Origin: DATKCJ01 sp035513275
Lineage (GTDB): Bacteria > Verrucomicrobiota > Verrucomicrobiia > Opitutales > Opitutaceae
Assembly: GCA_035513275.1 (NCBI GenBank)
Contig: DATKCJ010000225.1
Coordinates: 1-64,000, forward strand
Direction: 5' to 3'
Length of the DNA stretch: 64,000 nt
This document shows, piece after piece, positions 7,907 to 18,600 of this stretch. Below the pieces are notes generated by a model. The model did no database searches, had not been told where the DNA came from, and was given only the letters and a program-made list of their open reading frames with translations. Within the stretch, counting starts at the first letter, position 1. Each line of letters opens with the position of its first letter. A program made the position numbers and the translations under genes.

Positions 7907-9778
7907 ATGGCGGCGCCCGCAGCAGTCCGGTTGGCCAACGAAGCGCTCGCGCACCATCGCGCGGGACGCCTCGATCGCGCTGCCGCACTCTACGCGAAGG
8001 CGCTTGCGATCGAACCGGGGCACTTCGAGTCGCTGCAACTCGCCGGCGCGCTCGCGCTCCAGCGCGGATTCAACGAGGAGGCCGCGGGGCTTCTCGGCCG
8101 CGCGCTCGCGCTGCGTCCTGCGAACCCCGACTGCCTTGTGCGGATGGGCGCCGCATGTGCCGCGCTTGGGCGGCTCGAGGAGGCCGAGTCCTGCGCGCGC
8201 CGCGCGATCGCGATCGTGCCCCAGTCGTCCGACGCGGCCCGGCTGCTCGGCGGCGTGCTCGTGCGCGCGGGAAAAATCGACGCCGCAATAGCCGCCTTCC
8301 GCGCACTCACGAACGCGAAGCCGAACGACGCGGACGCCTGGGTCGCGCTCGCGTCGGCGGAGCTTCAGCGCGGCTGGCCGGCAGTCGCGTGTGCAGCGTG
8401 CGAGCGGGCGCTCAAGGTGAATCCTGCGCATGCCACCGCGCGCTTCGTGCTCGGCCAGGCGCAGTTGCAGGGTCATGAAGTCGGCGCTGCGCTTGCGAGT
8501 TTCTCGGCGCAGGTCGCGCACCGGCCGCAGCACCACCTCGCGCGCAGCTTCCGGCTCTTCGCGCTGAACTACGAGGCGGGAATCTCGCGGGAACAACTTT
8601 TCGCCGAGCATCGCGAGTTCGGCCGCGCGGTCGCGCCCGCGAGATCCTCTGCACTGCGCCCGGCGCGCGTTGAGGGCCGGCGCGTGCGTCTCGCGTTTCT
8701 CTCGCCGGATCTGAGGCGTCACGCGGTCGCGACTTTTCTCGAGCCGTTGGTCGAGCATATCGATCGCAAGCGCTTCGAGATATTTCTCTATCACGATCAT
8801 TTCCGCGTCGACGAGGTGTCGCGACGCCTGCAAGCGCGCGCGGACCGCTGGTGCAATTTCGTCGGCCACGCCGACAGCGCCGTGGCCGCTGTTGTGCGGG
8901 CCGACGCACCCGACGTGCTGGTCGACCTCGCGGGACACACGCACCACAACCGCATGGCGCTGCTTGCGCAGCGGCTCGCACCCGTGCAGGTGAACTACCT
9001 CGGCTATGCGAACACGACCGGGCTCGATGCGATGGACTTCCGTTTCACCGACTCCGTGTCCGATCCCGAGGGAGAAACCGATGCGCTGCACACCGAGCGG
9101 CTCGTGCGGTTTGCGCCGGTCGCGTGGGCCTACGCGCCGCCGGCTGATGCGCCGGACGTTTCGCCACCGCCGTCCGCCGCGGGAGCGCCGTTCACATTCG
9201 GCTGCTTCAACAACCTCTCGAAGGTGAACGCCGCCACGCTCGCGCTCTGGCGCCGCGTGCTCGATGCCGTGCCCGGCTCGCGCCTGCTCATCAAGGGGCT
9301 TCGCCTCGACGAGGCGCGGATGCGCGCGCGGCTCGACGCCGCGGGCATTCCGGCGGAGCGCGCCGTGCTGCTCACACCGGTCGCCTCGACACGCGAGCAT
9401 CTCGCCGCGTATTCGCAAGTCGACCTCGCTCTGGACCCGCATCCCTACAACGGCACCACCACCACGTGCGAGGCGCTCTGGATGGGCGTGCCGGTGATCA
9501 CACTGCGCGGCGACCGGCACGCATCGCGCGTCGGCACTTCGCTCGTCACCGTTGTCGGCCACGCCGATTGGAGCGCGGGCTCGGAAGACGAATACGTCGC
9601 GCGTGCCGCCGCGCTCGCGTCGGATCGGGTGACGCTCGTGGCGGCTCGCGCCGGCCTGCGCGCCCGGATGGCCGCGAGTCCGTTGCTCGACCACGCCGGC
9701 CAGGCCGCACGGTTCGCCGCGGCGATTGAGCAGTGCATCGAGCGGGTGGGGAAAAACTCGTCGGGCGGCTCCCCGTAG
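7907..9778 (+). CDS. GT41-family (OGT/SPINDLY-type) glycosyltransferase with N-terminal TPRs
   Basis: A 623-residue cytoplasmic protein. Residues 1-235 are TPR units (HHRAGRLDRAAALYAKALAI and following). From about 255 the two halves of the O-GlcNAc-transferase catalytic region are intact: VRLAFLSPDLRRHAVATFLEP, DVLVDLAGHTHHNR, APVQVNYLGYANTTGLDAMDF, FTFGCFNNLSKVNAATLALW, LLIKGL, and the nucleotide-sugar binding motif DPHPYNGTTTTCEALWMGVP. It transfers a sugar to Ser/Thr of protein. In flagellated bacteria such enzymes glycosylate flagellin. The promoter type, the following glycosyltransferases and nearby flagellin genes make flagellin the likely acceptor; this is inference. Confidence 0.9.
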   Translation: MAAPAAVRLANEALAHHRAGRLDRAAALYAKALAIEPGHFESLQLAGALALQRGFNEEAAGLLGRALALRPANPDCLVRMGAACAALGRLEEAESCARRAIAIVPQSSDAARLLGGVLVRAGKIDAAIAAFRALTNAKPNDADAWVALASAELQRGWPAVACAACERALKVNPAHATARFVLGQAQLQGHEVGAALASFSAQVAHRPQHHLARSFRLFALNYEAGISREQLFAEHREFGRAVAPARSSALRPARVEGRRVRLAFLSPDLRRHAVATFLEPLVEHIDRKRFEIFLYHDHFRVDEVSRRLQARADRWCNFVGHADSAVAAVVRADAPDVLVDLAGHTHHNRMALLAQRLAPVQVNYLGYANTTGLDAMDFRFTDSVSDPEGETDALHTERLVRFAPVAWAYAPPADAPDVSPPPSAAGAPFTFGCFNNLSKVNAATLALWRRVLDAVPGSRLLIKGLRLDEARMRARLDAAGIPAERAVLLTPVASTREHLAAYSQVDLALDPHPYNGTTTTCEALWMGVPVITLRGDRHASRVGTSLVTVVGHADWSAGSEDEYVARAAALASDRVTLVAARAGLRARMAASPLLDHAGQAARFAAAIEQCIERVGKNSSGGSP

Positions 9779-10121
9779 GTGGCGCTTGTCGCACTACGAT
9801 TCGAACAAATCGCGCAGCGAGCGCGCAACCTACATTGCGGGAACAGGGCCGACCGCTTGACGCGGCAGCTTCTTGGAGTGTCCCGGCGCGCCGGGATGCC
9901 GCTTTCGATGCGAGACCTCACCGCGAAGAAAGCTCCAGTGGACTGGCGCGCTCCAAGGCCTGCGGCGCCGGAGAGTTGTTGCGTTGGCAGAATTTGCCGC
10001 GAGCGCCTTCGGTCCCAATCCCAGAAGTTCGGTTCATCCTCCCGCAATTTTCTAAACGATTGCCGCCAAGCACTTGCGCGTCGCTCTTCGGACGTGGCAC
10101 CGAAACTGCGTTTAGCGACGC
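9779..10121. other. intergenic spacer with a REP-like segment
   Basis: The first 60 bp (GGCGCTTGTCGCACTACG to CGCGCAACCTACATTGCGG) is a dispersed element. Related pieces occur near 19.74, 20.40 and 24.63 kb. The remainder shows no gene; its end carries a possible sigma-54 site. Confidence 0.45.
10095..10110 (+). promoter_or_regulatory. weak sigma-54-like promoter before the second glycosyltransferase
   Basis: TGGCAC, 5 bp, CTGCG. The GG and GC pairs have the exact 10-bp spacing needed, but the first base of the -12 element is C. The predicted start point would be at the ATG itself, as at flgB and flhB. Confidence 0.3.
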
Positions 10122-12413
10122 ATGGCACAAGCACCCAGCACACCGAAGTCATCCGATGGCTTTGCGACCACGCCATCGGCCACCCCATACACCATCGAGG
10201 CCGCACTCATGCATTTGCGCGAGACGCTCGATTCCCACCGTCTCACCCCAAGCCCTGCTTCTCTCTTCGCATTGCGCGGCGCCGTCAGTCGCCTGGCGAC
10301 ACACGTCGAGGCGCTTCCACGCCATGCCCGCAAGGGCGAGACCGCAAAGGCCGTGCTCGAGTCGGCCCACGTGCTTTGGGCCTCGGGTTTCCATAATTTC
10401 CAACCGCCGGCAGAGGACGTGGAGCGCGCGTCGCACGGGCTGCATCTCGGCTGGCCGGGAATCGTTTCCGCCATGCTGCTCACACCGTGTTGGGCGTGGA
10501 GCGGTGCGCCGCGCCTCGATCAGGTGCCGGACTGGCTATGGGGCCACTTCATGCACTGGGTGCTCAACGCGCCGCTCGCTGCAGCGCCCGGTGTGGCCGA
10601 CGCCTACGTCACGCGGATCACCCACTACATTTGGGAACTTGCCGGCTGGATGGAGCGCAACCGCGGCTCCGAGGCAGTGCGCGCCGCGGGCGAGGCGTTT
10701 CTCGATCACGACTCGACGCCGCTTCTTCTCCAGGCCACTCGCGACCTCAAGCCCTACGCCACCGCGCGAGGCCGCCTCGTCGACGCCATCGCACACACGC
10801 GCTCGGGCGACACGAAGCCCGTCGCGCTCCCGCGCACCGGCCGTTCGCTGCGCGTCGGCATACTTGCGCGCAATTTCGGAGACTGCGCCGACAACCGCAC
10901 GCTGCTCCCGATCCTCCGGAATCTCGATCCGGGGCGCGTCGAACTCGCGCTCTTCGCGACGAACGCCGCCGTGGGTCCGGTCGAGTCGGCGTTCAAGAGC
11001 GTCGCCCCGATCTTCCACATTCTACCCGACAGTCGCGCCGCGCAGCTCGGTCTGATCGCGCAAAGCATGTGCGACGTCCTCATCTACGCCAGCGACATCG
11101 CGGGCACGACCGATGCGTTCACCGGACTCGCGATGCAACGGCTCGCCCCACTGCAAGCCGTGCTCCCCTCGATCCGGTTTACCACGGGTATCCCGGCGGT
11201 CGACCTTCGACTTATCGGCGAGGCAACCGCCGAGCCTTCGACGGAGCGGCTCGCGCTGCTGCCCGGCTCCGGGCTCGCGTTTCCGGATGCGTCATTGGCG
11301 GACACGAATGCTTCGCTCCCGCTGGCGACGCGCACCGAGTTCGGGCTGCCGGAAACCGGCGCCGTGTTCATCAGCGCGGCACACCCGGACCTGATTGGCG
11401 CCGAAATCCTCGGCGCGTGGTCGCGCCTGCTGCGCGCGGTGCCCGGCTCGTCGCTCGTGCTGATCCTGCCCGGGTCCGCAAATCCGTTTCTCGCAGAGGA
11501 ATTGCCCGCGCGCATTTCGGCATTCGCCGACGTGGATGGCTCGCGCGTCGTCGTCTCGCTCGACGACTCGCGCCGTGCGCTGTCGCTCGGAGGCATTTAC
11601 CTCGATACCTTCCCGACCTCGGATCCCGAGCCGCTCGCCGCCGCAGTGCGAACCGGAATTCCGGCCGTCGCCTGGTGCGGCGGCACACATCGCTCTCTCA
11701 CCGGTGCTGCGCTGCTGCGCGAACTCGGCGGCGCCGCGCTCGTCGCCAGCGACGAGGCAGGCTACATCGCCAGGGCAAGCAAACTCGCGAGCGACGAGGC
11801 GGGTCGCGTCACGGTGGGGGCTGCGCTTGCCGCAAGTTCCTGCGGCTCGGACTCGCTCGCACTCGCTGATGCGATCACGGGCCTGTTCGAGCGCGCGTTC
11901 GCCGAAGTCCTTCAGGGCACGTGCAAGCGCCCGGCGTGCGCTCCGATCCATCTCGGGTTCTCGCCCGGGGAGGTCGAGACGCTTCGCACCAATACTCTCG
12001 ATGCGCTCCAGTGCGGCCAATTCGGGGACGCCGTGGCCACGACCCGGCTCTGGCTCCAGGGAGAACCGAGTTCTGCCGATGCGCGACTTCTGCACGCCCG
12101 CGCTCTCCGCCTCGCCGGCCAGACGACGCGTGCCGTCACCTACGCGCTCGCCGCGCTCAACGGCAACGAGGATGCAGCAGAATCCTGGCTCGAAGCCGCG
12201 GCCGCGCTTCGCGCCAATCACCAGGCGAAGGAAGCAATCACCGCCTACGAGACCGCGCTGAAACTCGATGGCACTTGCGTCGATGCGTGGACGGCTCTCT
12301 CCGAACTCGCCGCCGAGGCGGGACACCACGAATTCGCCGCCGAGGCCGCAAAGACGGCGCGCGAGCTAAAACCCGACGCCCCGCGCGCCGCCGCGCTCGC
12401 GCTGAGCGCCTGA
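10122..12413 (+). CDS. divergent GT41-like glycosyltransferase with C-terminal TPRs
   Basis: A 763-residue protein. After a helical N-terminal region (1-235) it shows a GT41-like core: SLRVGILARNFGDCADNRTLLPIL, CDVLIYASDIAGTTDAF, AMQRLAPLQAVLPSI, AVDLRLIGEATAEPSTERLALLPG, GAVFISAAHPDLIGAEILGAW and LGGIYLDTFPTSDPEPLAAA. The canonical PYNGTTTTCEALW sugar-nucleotide motif is replaced by SDPEPLAAAVRTGIPAV, and TPR units are at the C-terminus (640-760), the reverse of the upstream enzyme. It may have another donor, or be a partner without activity. It sits between the GT41 gene and the next glycosyltransferase, 8 bp before the latter. Confidence 0.7.
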   Translation: MAQAPSTPKSSDGFATTPSATPYTIEAALMHLRETLDSHRLTPSPASLFALRGAVSRLATHVEALPRHARKGETAKAVLESAHVLWASGFHNFQPPAEDVERASHGLHLGWPGIVSAMLLTPCWAWSGAPRLDQVPDWLWGHFMHWVLNAPLAAAPGVADAYVTRITHYIWELAGWMERNRGSEAVRAAGEAFLDHDSTPLLLQATRDLKPYATARGRLVDAIAHTRSGDTKPVALPRTGRSLRVGILARNFGDCADNRTLLPILRNLDPGRVELALFATNAAVGPVESAFKSVAPIFHILPDSRAAQLGLIAQSMCDVLIYASDIAGTTDAFTGLAMQRLAPLQAVLPSIRFTTGIPAVDLRLIGEATAEPSTERLALLPGSGLAFPDASLADTNASLPLATRTEFGLPETGAVFISAAHPDLIGAEILGAWSRLLRAVPGSSLVLILPGSANPFLAEELPARISAFADVDGSRVVVSLDDSRRALSLGGIYLDTFPTSDPEPLAAAVRTGIPAVAWCGGTHRSLTGAALLRELGGAALVASDEAGYIARASKLASDEAGRVTVGAALAASSCGSDSLALADAITGLFERAFAEVLQGTCKRPACAPIHLGFSPGEVETLRTNTLDALQCGQFGDAVATTRLWLQGEPSSADARLLHARALRLAGQTTRAVTYALAALNGNEDAAESWLEAAAALRANHQAKEAITAYETALKLDGTCVDAWTALSELAAEAGHHEFAAEAAKTARELKPDAPRAAALALSA

Positions 12414-12421
12414 ATTTTAGA

Positions 12422-15400
12422 ATGCGTCTGCTGCTCGCACACGGAACTCCGCGCCGCAACGCGCCCGCACCGCGCCTTGCCGCGGAGCAGATCGATGTCG
12501 GCCCCGATCAACTTGATCGCGGCATCGAGGCCCGCGTGTTCAGCCGGCATGCACCCGCGGGCAGTTTCGATCTGGCCGCGCTGATCCGCGAGCTTCCCGC
12601 GGAGCAGATGCCCGATGCGATCGCCGTCGCGATCGACGGCGCATCGACGAGCTGGCCCACGAACCTGGCTGCTTGCGCGGGACCGCGGCTGCTCCTCGTC
12701 GGTGATTCGCTCGCGACACCGGCCGCTCGCCAGGCTGGCAATGCAGGGGCGCGGCCGTTTCGACGAGCTCAAGGCCCCGAGTCAGTCGAGGGAAGTGACC
12801 ACGCCCTCGGGCGCCGACAAGCGGCGCCCCTGCAGGAACCGGAAAGTGAAGCAGCGACCCACAACGGACTCGCGCAGGTGCTCGAGTATGCGCGCCACGA
12901 GCAGTTCGACCGGATCGTTCTCACCGGCAGCGATGCCGACGCGGATTTTTTCCTCAGCGCCTCGGGCGTGCCTGTGCACTGGTTTCCCGGGCTGCTCTGC
13001 CCGGTGCGCGACTCGCTCGCCGCGATCGTGAGACAGGAGCGGCGCGAGCCGTTCATCGCCTGCCCGCCGGCACACTCGCGCCGGTTTTCGAATCTCAATC
13101 TTACTCTCGCCGCGCTCTCCCGCGCAGGATTCAGCCCCGGGCCGTGGGGCGCGGACCATGCAGAGCGCATGGAGTATCTCGGCCACAGCGAGTTTGCAGT
13201 CGTCCCGGCGGAACACGGTGAGTGGAGCAACGAGTCGTTTGAGGCAATCGCCGCGGGCGCACTCGTGCTGACGAACCCGTTCGCAGCCATCACGCGTTTC
13301 CGGCCGGGGCGCGCTCCGCTGATCGCGTGCGCCACACCCGAGGACTTCTCGGAGCGCATCCGGTATTTTCGCGATCATCCCGACGAGGCCGCGCAAATCC
13401 GGCGCGCCACCGCAGACTGGTTTGACTCTCACCTCTGCGAGGCAAGGCGCCGCGATGCGCTCGAGTCGCTGGCGTTTCGCCCCGGGTCACTCCCGGACTT
13501 CGCGAAGGCGCGCATCGCGTGCGCCGCAAGCCGGATCGATTTTGTGCAGCTGGAGTCCGCCCTTCCGCTCGTGCCGGCGCTCGATGCACTTTGCGGACGC
13601 AAGGCCACCGTGCGGGCGACAATCGCCGGCGAGCTTTCGTCCGCAGTCGTCGCGGTCGCGGCGTGCTTTCCGCGGATGCAGTGGATTTCGAGCGGGCCGG
13701 CGGATTTTGTCGTCGCGACTGGTGACTCTGCTGAAGGTGGGGCGCGTTGTCCCCAACGCGCCCAAACACCCGGGGGCGTCTTGGGTCCCGCCGAGGCGGG
13801 ACGCTCCGCCTCGGAGGATCTCTCCCGTGCCGAAGTCGTATGGAGCGGCGGCGATGTCGTCCGCAACGCCGCGGTCGCCGCGTCGGATGAGCGGATCGCG
13901 AAAGCGCGGGAACTTCTCGAACTCGGGCTTCACGACGAGGCGATGACGCTTGCGAGGCCTGAACTGCACCAGCCGTTCAACTTCGCCGACGCGCTCGTGA
14001 TCTGCGCCGACGCCGCGCTCGAGTCGGCCCGATGGCCGGTGTGGAACGAATTTCGCAGCGTGCTGCAGAAGCTCGACGCACACGACCCGCGGCTGCGCCA
14101 TCTGGAAACCCGTTTCCTGCTCAAGCGCGGATTGCACGCGCGCCGCCTGCTCATCGCCGGCTGGCAGGCCGGCGAGCGCGGCGATTTCGAAACCGCGCTG
14201 CAAAACGCCGACAGCCTGCTCGCCCTGCCCGCGAAGAATCCGCCGGCGATGCTCCTGCGCGCGACAGCTCTGGAGTTGCTCGGCCGCGACGACGAAGCGG
14301 TCGCCGCCATGCTCGAACACCTTCGCCACGCGCCGGGCGCCGCGGGCACGTGGCGCGACCATGGTCTGCTGCTTTGGAAGGTCGGCCGGAAGGACGAGGC
14401 GCGCGAGGCGCTCCGCCGCGCGAACGATCTCGATCCGCGCGATGCCGACATTGCTGCTGCGCACGCGATCGCGAATCGCGAGGCGTCGATCGAGTTCACC
14501 CGCTCGCCGGTGCGCGACCTGCTCATCACGATGCCGGAGACCAATCGCCGTCATGGGACGGGTCTGTTGCTCAGGCGCTTCTTCCCGGACTCGTCGGAAT
14601 TCGTCACGCTCCGCTCGTTCACGAACTACGGCGGCGTCGAGGAGTTCGGCGGCGCCAATCTTCTCCTCTCGGCCCCGCACCTCAACGACGCCGAGCTCGC
14701 CACGCGGCTGAAGCGCACACTCGAGCCGTGGCGGATCCGCCGGATCCTGTGTGTGCCGTTTTCGACCTCGGAGTTCCGACACGCCAGGCTCGCTCGCGAA
14801 CTCACCAGGGCGCCGATGTGCACCTACGTGATGGACGACCAGAATGTGATCGCGCGGAAGGTGCCCGACGAGGCTGCGCACGCCCTTTTCGAAGTTTCAG
14901 ACCTGCGCCTCACGATCTCTCCCGAGATGCAGGCAGCGTATTCGGCGAAGTTCCCATTCAGATTCGGAATGATGCCGCCGGTGGCAACTGTGGTGGACCC
15001 GAGTGCTCGAGCGAACAAATGGGACGCCGGACGCCGCACGGCCCGGCAGCCTGTGATGCTGGGCAACGTGTGGACGAATGGTCAGCTCAATCAGGTTGCC
15101 CGCTTGATCTCCAAGGCAGGCTTGAAGGTCGACTGGTTCGGCCGCGAAAGTCATTCCGATCTCTTGAAGATTGGCCTGCATGGGCAGGGGTATGTGCCCG
15201 ACGATGAGTTGCTCGCGCGCCTGGCGGAGTATCCCTACGCGATCATCCCGAGCGGAATGCTGGATGGCACGGAGGACAACGAGTGGCTGACGCGCCTGAG
15301 TCTTCCGTCGCGGTTGGTGTTTCTGCTCACTCACTCGCAGATTCCCTGCCTCGTGCTCGGCAGTCCGGAGACGGCGGCCAGCAGATTTGTCGAGCGTCTC

Positions 15401-15634
15401 GGCGTCGGCTTGTCCGCGACCTACGAGCCGGCGGGCTTTAACCGCGCGGTGCGCGAGATGATGAGGCCGGGGAACCGTGAGCGAAACATTGCAAACGCGC
15501 GCCGCCACGCCCCGGCATTTGTGATGCAGGACGCCGGCGAATGGTTATGGCGTTCCACGGTCGCGGGCCGGGCGCTGCCGACGCCGTTCGAGGAAGTCTA
15601 TGGCCTTCAGGCAGCCGAATCCGTGACGGTATGA
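12422..15634 (+). CDS. two-headed glycosyltransferase with central TPR region
   Basis: A 1070-residue protein. The N-terminal third (about 1-360) ends in a CgeB/GT-B-like block: EYLGHSEFAVVPAEHGEWSNESFEAIAAGALVL, then a helix with EDFSERIRYFRDHPDEAAQIRR. The centre (about 475-690) is TPR-like. The C-terminal third is a second GT-B-like unit: RDLLITMPETNRRHGTGLLLRRFF, QPVMLGNVWTNGQLNQVARL, DELLARLAEYPYAIIPSG. Two repeat-derived stretches (near residues 110-137 and 440-467) are translated in frame, the first containing RPFRRAQGPESVEG. The stop codon overlaps the next ATG (ATGA). Role in building or attaching a flagellar or surface glycan is inferred from the locus. Confidence 0.65.
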   Translation: MRLLLAHGTPRRNAPAPRLAAEQIDVGPDQLDRGIEARVFSRHAPAGSFDLAALIRELPAEQMPDAIAVAIDGASTSWPTNLAACAGPRLLLVGDSLATPAARQAGNAGARPFRRAQGPESVEGSDHALGRRQAAPLQEPESEAATHNGLAQVLEYARHEQFDRIVLTGSDADADFFLSASGVPVHWFPGLLCPVRDSLAAIVRQERREPFIACPPAHSRRFSNLNLTLAALSRAGFSPGPWGADHAERMEYLGHSEFAVVPAEHGEWSNESFEAIAAGALVLTNPFAAITRFRPGRAPLIACATPEDFSERIRYFRDHPDEAAQIRRATADWFDSHLCEARRRDALESLAFRPGSLPDFAKARIACAASRIDFVQLESALPLVPALDALCGRKATVRATIAGELSSAVVAVAACFPRMQWISSGPADFVVATGDSAEGGARCPQRAQTPGGVLGPAEAGRSASEDLSRAEVVWSGGDVVRNAAVAASDERIAKARELLELGLHDEAMTLARPELHQPFNFADALVICADAALESARWPVWNEFRSVLQKLDAHDPRLRHLETRFLLKRGLHARRLLIAGWQAGERGDFETALQNADSLLALPAKNPPAMLLRATALELLGRDDEAVAAMLEHLRHAPGAAGTWRDHGLLLWKVGRKDEAREALRRANDLDPRDADIAAAHAIANREASIEFTRSPVRDLLITMPETNRRHGTGLLLRRFFPDSSEFVTLRSFTNYGGVEEFGGANLLLSAPHLNDAELATRLKRTLEPWRIRRILCVPFSTSEFRHARLARELTRAPMCTYVMDDQNVIARKVPDEAAHALFEVSDLRLTISPEMQAAYSAKFPFRFGMMPPVATVVDPSARANKWDAGRRTARQPVMLGNVWTNGQLNQVARLISKAGLKVDWFGRESHSDLLKIGLHGQGYVPDDELLARLAEYPYAIIPSGMLDGTEDNEWLTRLSLPSRLVFLLTHSQIPCLVLGSPETAASRFVERLGVGLSATYEPAGFNRAVREMMRPGNRERNIANARRHAPAFVMQDAGEWLWRSTVAGRALPTPFEEVYGLQAAESVTV
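12750..12838 (+). repeat. REP-like palindromes inside the glycosyltransferase gene
   Basis: A stretch of the widespread GGCCC-TGAG-TCGAAGGGC type is followed by a stem with arms GGGCGCC (12809-12815) and GGCGCCC (12823-12829). A close relative lies at 31.93 kb. The coding frame stays open through it. Confidence 0.6.
13740..13802 (+). repeat. tandem hairpins inside the glycosyltransferase gene
   Basis: Two perfect stems: GGGCGCGTTG/CAACGCGCCC with a 4-nt loop, and GTCCCGCC/GGCGGGAC with a 2-nt loop at 13785-13802. They encode Gly/Pro/Arg-rich sequence unlike the flanks, so an in-frame insertion is likely. Confidence 0.6.
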
Positions 15635-18600
15635 CGTCGAATGAGAAAAGTCCTCGCGGCGAACCGACCGTGCGTGGCGTGACGGCTGCGCAGGCGCAGC
15701 CAGTCGTCCTGCCGCGCGTGCTCAACCTCCAGGCGATCGACGTGTGCAACAGTCGTTGCATCATGTGCAACATCTGGAAGGACGGGAAAAAGGAGATGCT
15801 CTCGCTCGAGGCGCTGCGCACTCTCCTTCGTCAACCTTTCTTCGCAAACGTGACACACGTCGGCGTGACCGGCGGCGAGCCTACGCTCCGCAAGGATCTC
15901 TTCGACCTCTACGTGCTCCTCGCCGAGTGCCTTCCAAAACTCACCGGGGCGTCGTTCATCACGCACGGGATGCAGTCAAGCCGCGCGGTCGAGGTATATT
16001 GCCGGATCCACGAACACTACCGCGCGCGAAGCCTCACGTTCGAGGGCATGGTGTCGCTCGACGGTGTCGGCGCGGTTCACGATCGCGTGCGCGGAAGGAG
16101 CGGCGCGTTCGAATCGGCTTCGAAAACGCTGTTGGAATTGCGGGCGCGCGGAGTGAACGTGCTCGCGGCATGCACCGTCGTGCGCAGCAACGTCTACGGG
16201 CTGCACGATCTCCTTGGTTGGGGCCGTGCCCACGGAATCCGGCTCCGGTTCCGCGTGGCCGAGTTCATCAAGCGGCTGTACAACGACCCTTGCGCACCGG
16301 AGATTCGCAGCTTCACCGACCGCGAGCTTCGCCACCTCGTTTCCTTTTTCCATTTGCTGCTCACGCAATACGAAAAGGAAGATGCGATCCTCAGGACCTA
16401 CCGCTCGATTCTGTCGTTGCTGACGGGAGGCGAGCGACTCGCGGACTGCCCCTACCGCAAGGGAGCGGCCGTGAACCTCGGCAGCAGTGGCGAACTCGCA
16501 TCCTGCGCCCCGAAAGGGGAGTCATTCGTCCCGCGTCCCGAGGCGGCAGCCGTTCACCAGATGCTGGCGGCACAGCGGCTCGAAGTCGCGGCGAAGCACT
16601 GTGCGAAATGCATCCATGACTACCACGACGGATGGTCCGCCGCGGCCTTGGGCGCGATCGAGCAGGATCGTGAGTGCTCGAAGGAGCTTTACGAGATTCC
16701 TGAAGATCAACTGACCACTGCCGAAGCGCCGGAGGCGCCATTCGATCCGGCGACGATGAAGGAGATTCTGCTCGCGGGCTGGTATGGCACCGAAACAGCG
16801 GGCGACATCGCGATCATCCGGGGAATCATCGCCGAGTATCTGCGGGCGAACCCGGCGCTGAAATTCCGGGTGTTGAGTCTTCACCCGTTCTACACGCGCT
16901 GCACCGTTGCCGACTGGCCGGAGGAGTTGCGATCGCGGGTGCAGGTGACGGACTACCGATCCAAGGATGCCTGGAAGGCCGCGGAAGAGTGCGGCGCGAT
17001 TGTGATGGCCGGCGGACCGCTGATGGACATCCACGAGACTGGGATGATCCTGTGCCTGTTCAAACGATTCGCCGATCGGGGAATGCCAAGAGTGATCGAA
17101 GGCTGCGGCGTGGGGCCGCTTCATCGGGACGATTTTCGATGGAATGTCTGCCGCATCGCGCGACTGGCGACGCGAATCACAGTGAGAGACTCCGCCTCGC
17201 GCGACGCGCTGCGCCTCTTCGGCATCCGCAAGGCGATCGAAGTGCGGTCCGACCCAGCCACGACGTTCCTGCGGGAGCTTGGGATCAAGCATCATGGCTC
17301 GGACGGAAAGGTCGTTCGCTGCTTTTTGCGCGAGCTCACCAGCGAATATCCGCAATCGCTGACTCCGGAACAGGCGACGGGGAACCTGCTCACGCTGCTC
17401 CATCGGCTTCTCGAGTGGTATCCGGCGCACCGGATCGAGTTGTGGGCCATGCATCACTTTCCCGTGGGCATGGATGATCGCCAGTTCGCTCGCGAAGTTG
17501 TCCGTCGCATCGGCAACCCGCGCCTCAGCTGCGTCTGGGAGCCGCGCACGCCAACGGAGATCGCCGAGGCGATGGCCGCCGCGGAGTTCTGCGTCTGCAT
17601 GCGGTTTCACTCATGCGTCTTTGCATCGGAAGTCGGAGTGCCGTTTCTGGCCGTCGACTACACCGCGGGCGGAAAGATCAATGGCATGCTCGAGGACATT
17701 GGGCAGGAAGCACGACGCTGCACGCTCGGGGATCTGGCGGCAATTGACCGCGAGGGCTTCAACTCGAGAGTGTGGTCGAACCCGTCCGAGAAGAACGTGT
17801 CGTCGCTTGCGCCGGTTCAGGGAAGCGTGCCGCAGGTTCTGCATGTCATTCAGTGCCTCGGCGGTGGAGGCGGTGCGCGTGCGATGCTGTCGATGGCCAG
17901 ACACTCCCGCGCGAGCGGAGGGCCCTCGCACCAAGTCGCATCGATTCAACCTGCCGAAAGGACAGGAATCGAACTGGCCCGGCAGGCCGGAGTGGAAGTG
18001 CTCGATTGCCCGAGCCCTGGTGCGTTGAGGAAGGCGATGGCCGGCGTCGAAATCGTCCTGGTGCACTGGTGGAATTGTCCCGAACTTGCGACCCTGTTTC
18101 GAAGCGAGCTGCCGCCGGTGCGACTTGCCCTTTGGTTGCACGTGGGCGGCTTCCGTGCGCCGCAGGTCATCCTGCCGGAACTCGTCGAGTTCGCGGATCT
18201 TACCGTGGCGTGCAGTCCGTATACTTTCTCGCACCCGGTCCTTGCAGCTCTGCCGGGGGATGCCGGTCGCCAACGCGCAACGATGATCATGGCGGGAGCC
18301 GAATTTTCCAGGCTTGAGGGACTGGCTCCACGCGCCCACGAGGGATTCCGGGTCGGATACATCGGCACGGTCGATCCGGTGAAGATGCACCCGGACTTCG
18401 TGTCAATGAGCTGCTGCGCCGATGTGCCCGGGGTGAAGTTTGTCGTTTGCGGCGGTGGCAATACGAGATGGCTCGAAGAGCAGGCCATGAAGCTGCGCCG
18501 TCGCGACAGCTTCGAGCTCAGAGGCACGGTGGAGGACATTCGGAGCGTGCTCGAGGAGATGGACGTCTACGGATACCCGCTATGCGCCGAGACGTATGCG

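Noticed and set aside
7862..9694. 610-codon open frame on the minus strand
   Set aside because: It lies antisense to the GT41 gene, is Arg/His/Ala-rich without any domain, and is the usual mirror frame of a GC-rich gene.
11921..12421. Longer start of the two-headed glycosyltransferase inside the preceding gene
   Set aside because: It would overlap the upstream gene by about 490 bp in another frame; the ATG at 12422 begins a plausible hydrophobic strand (MRLLLAHG).
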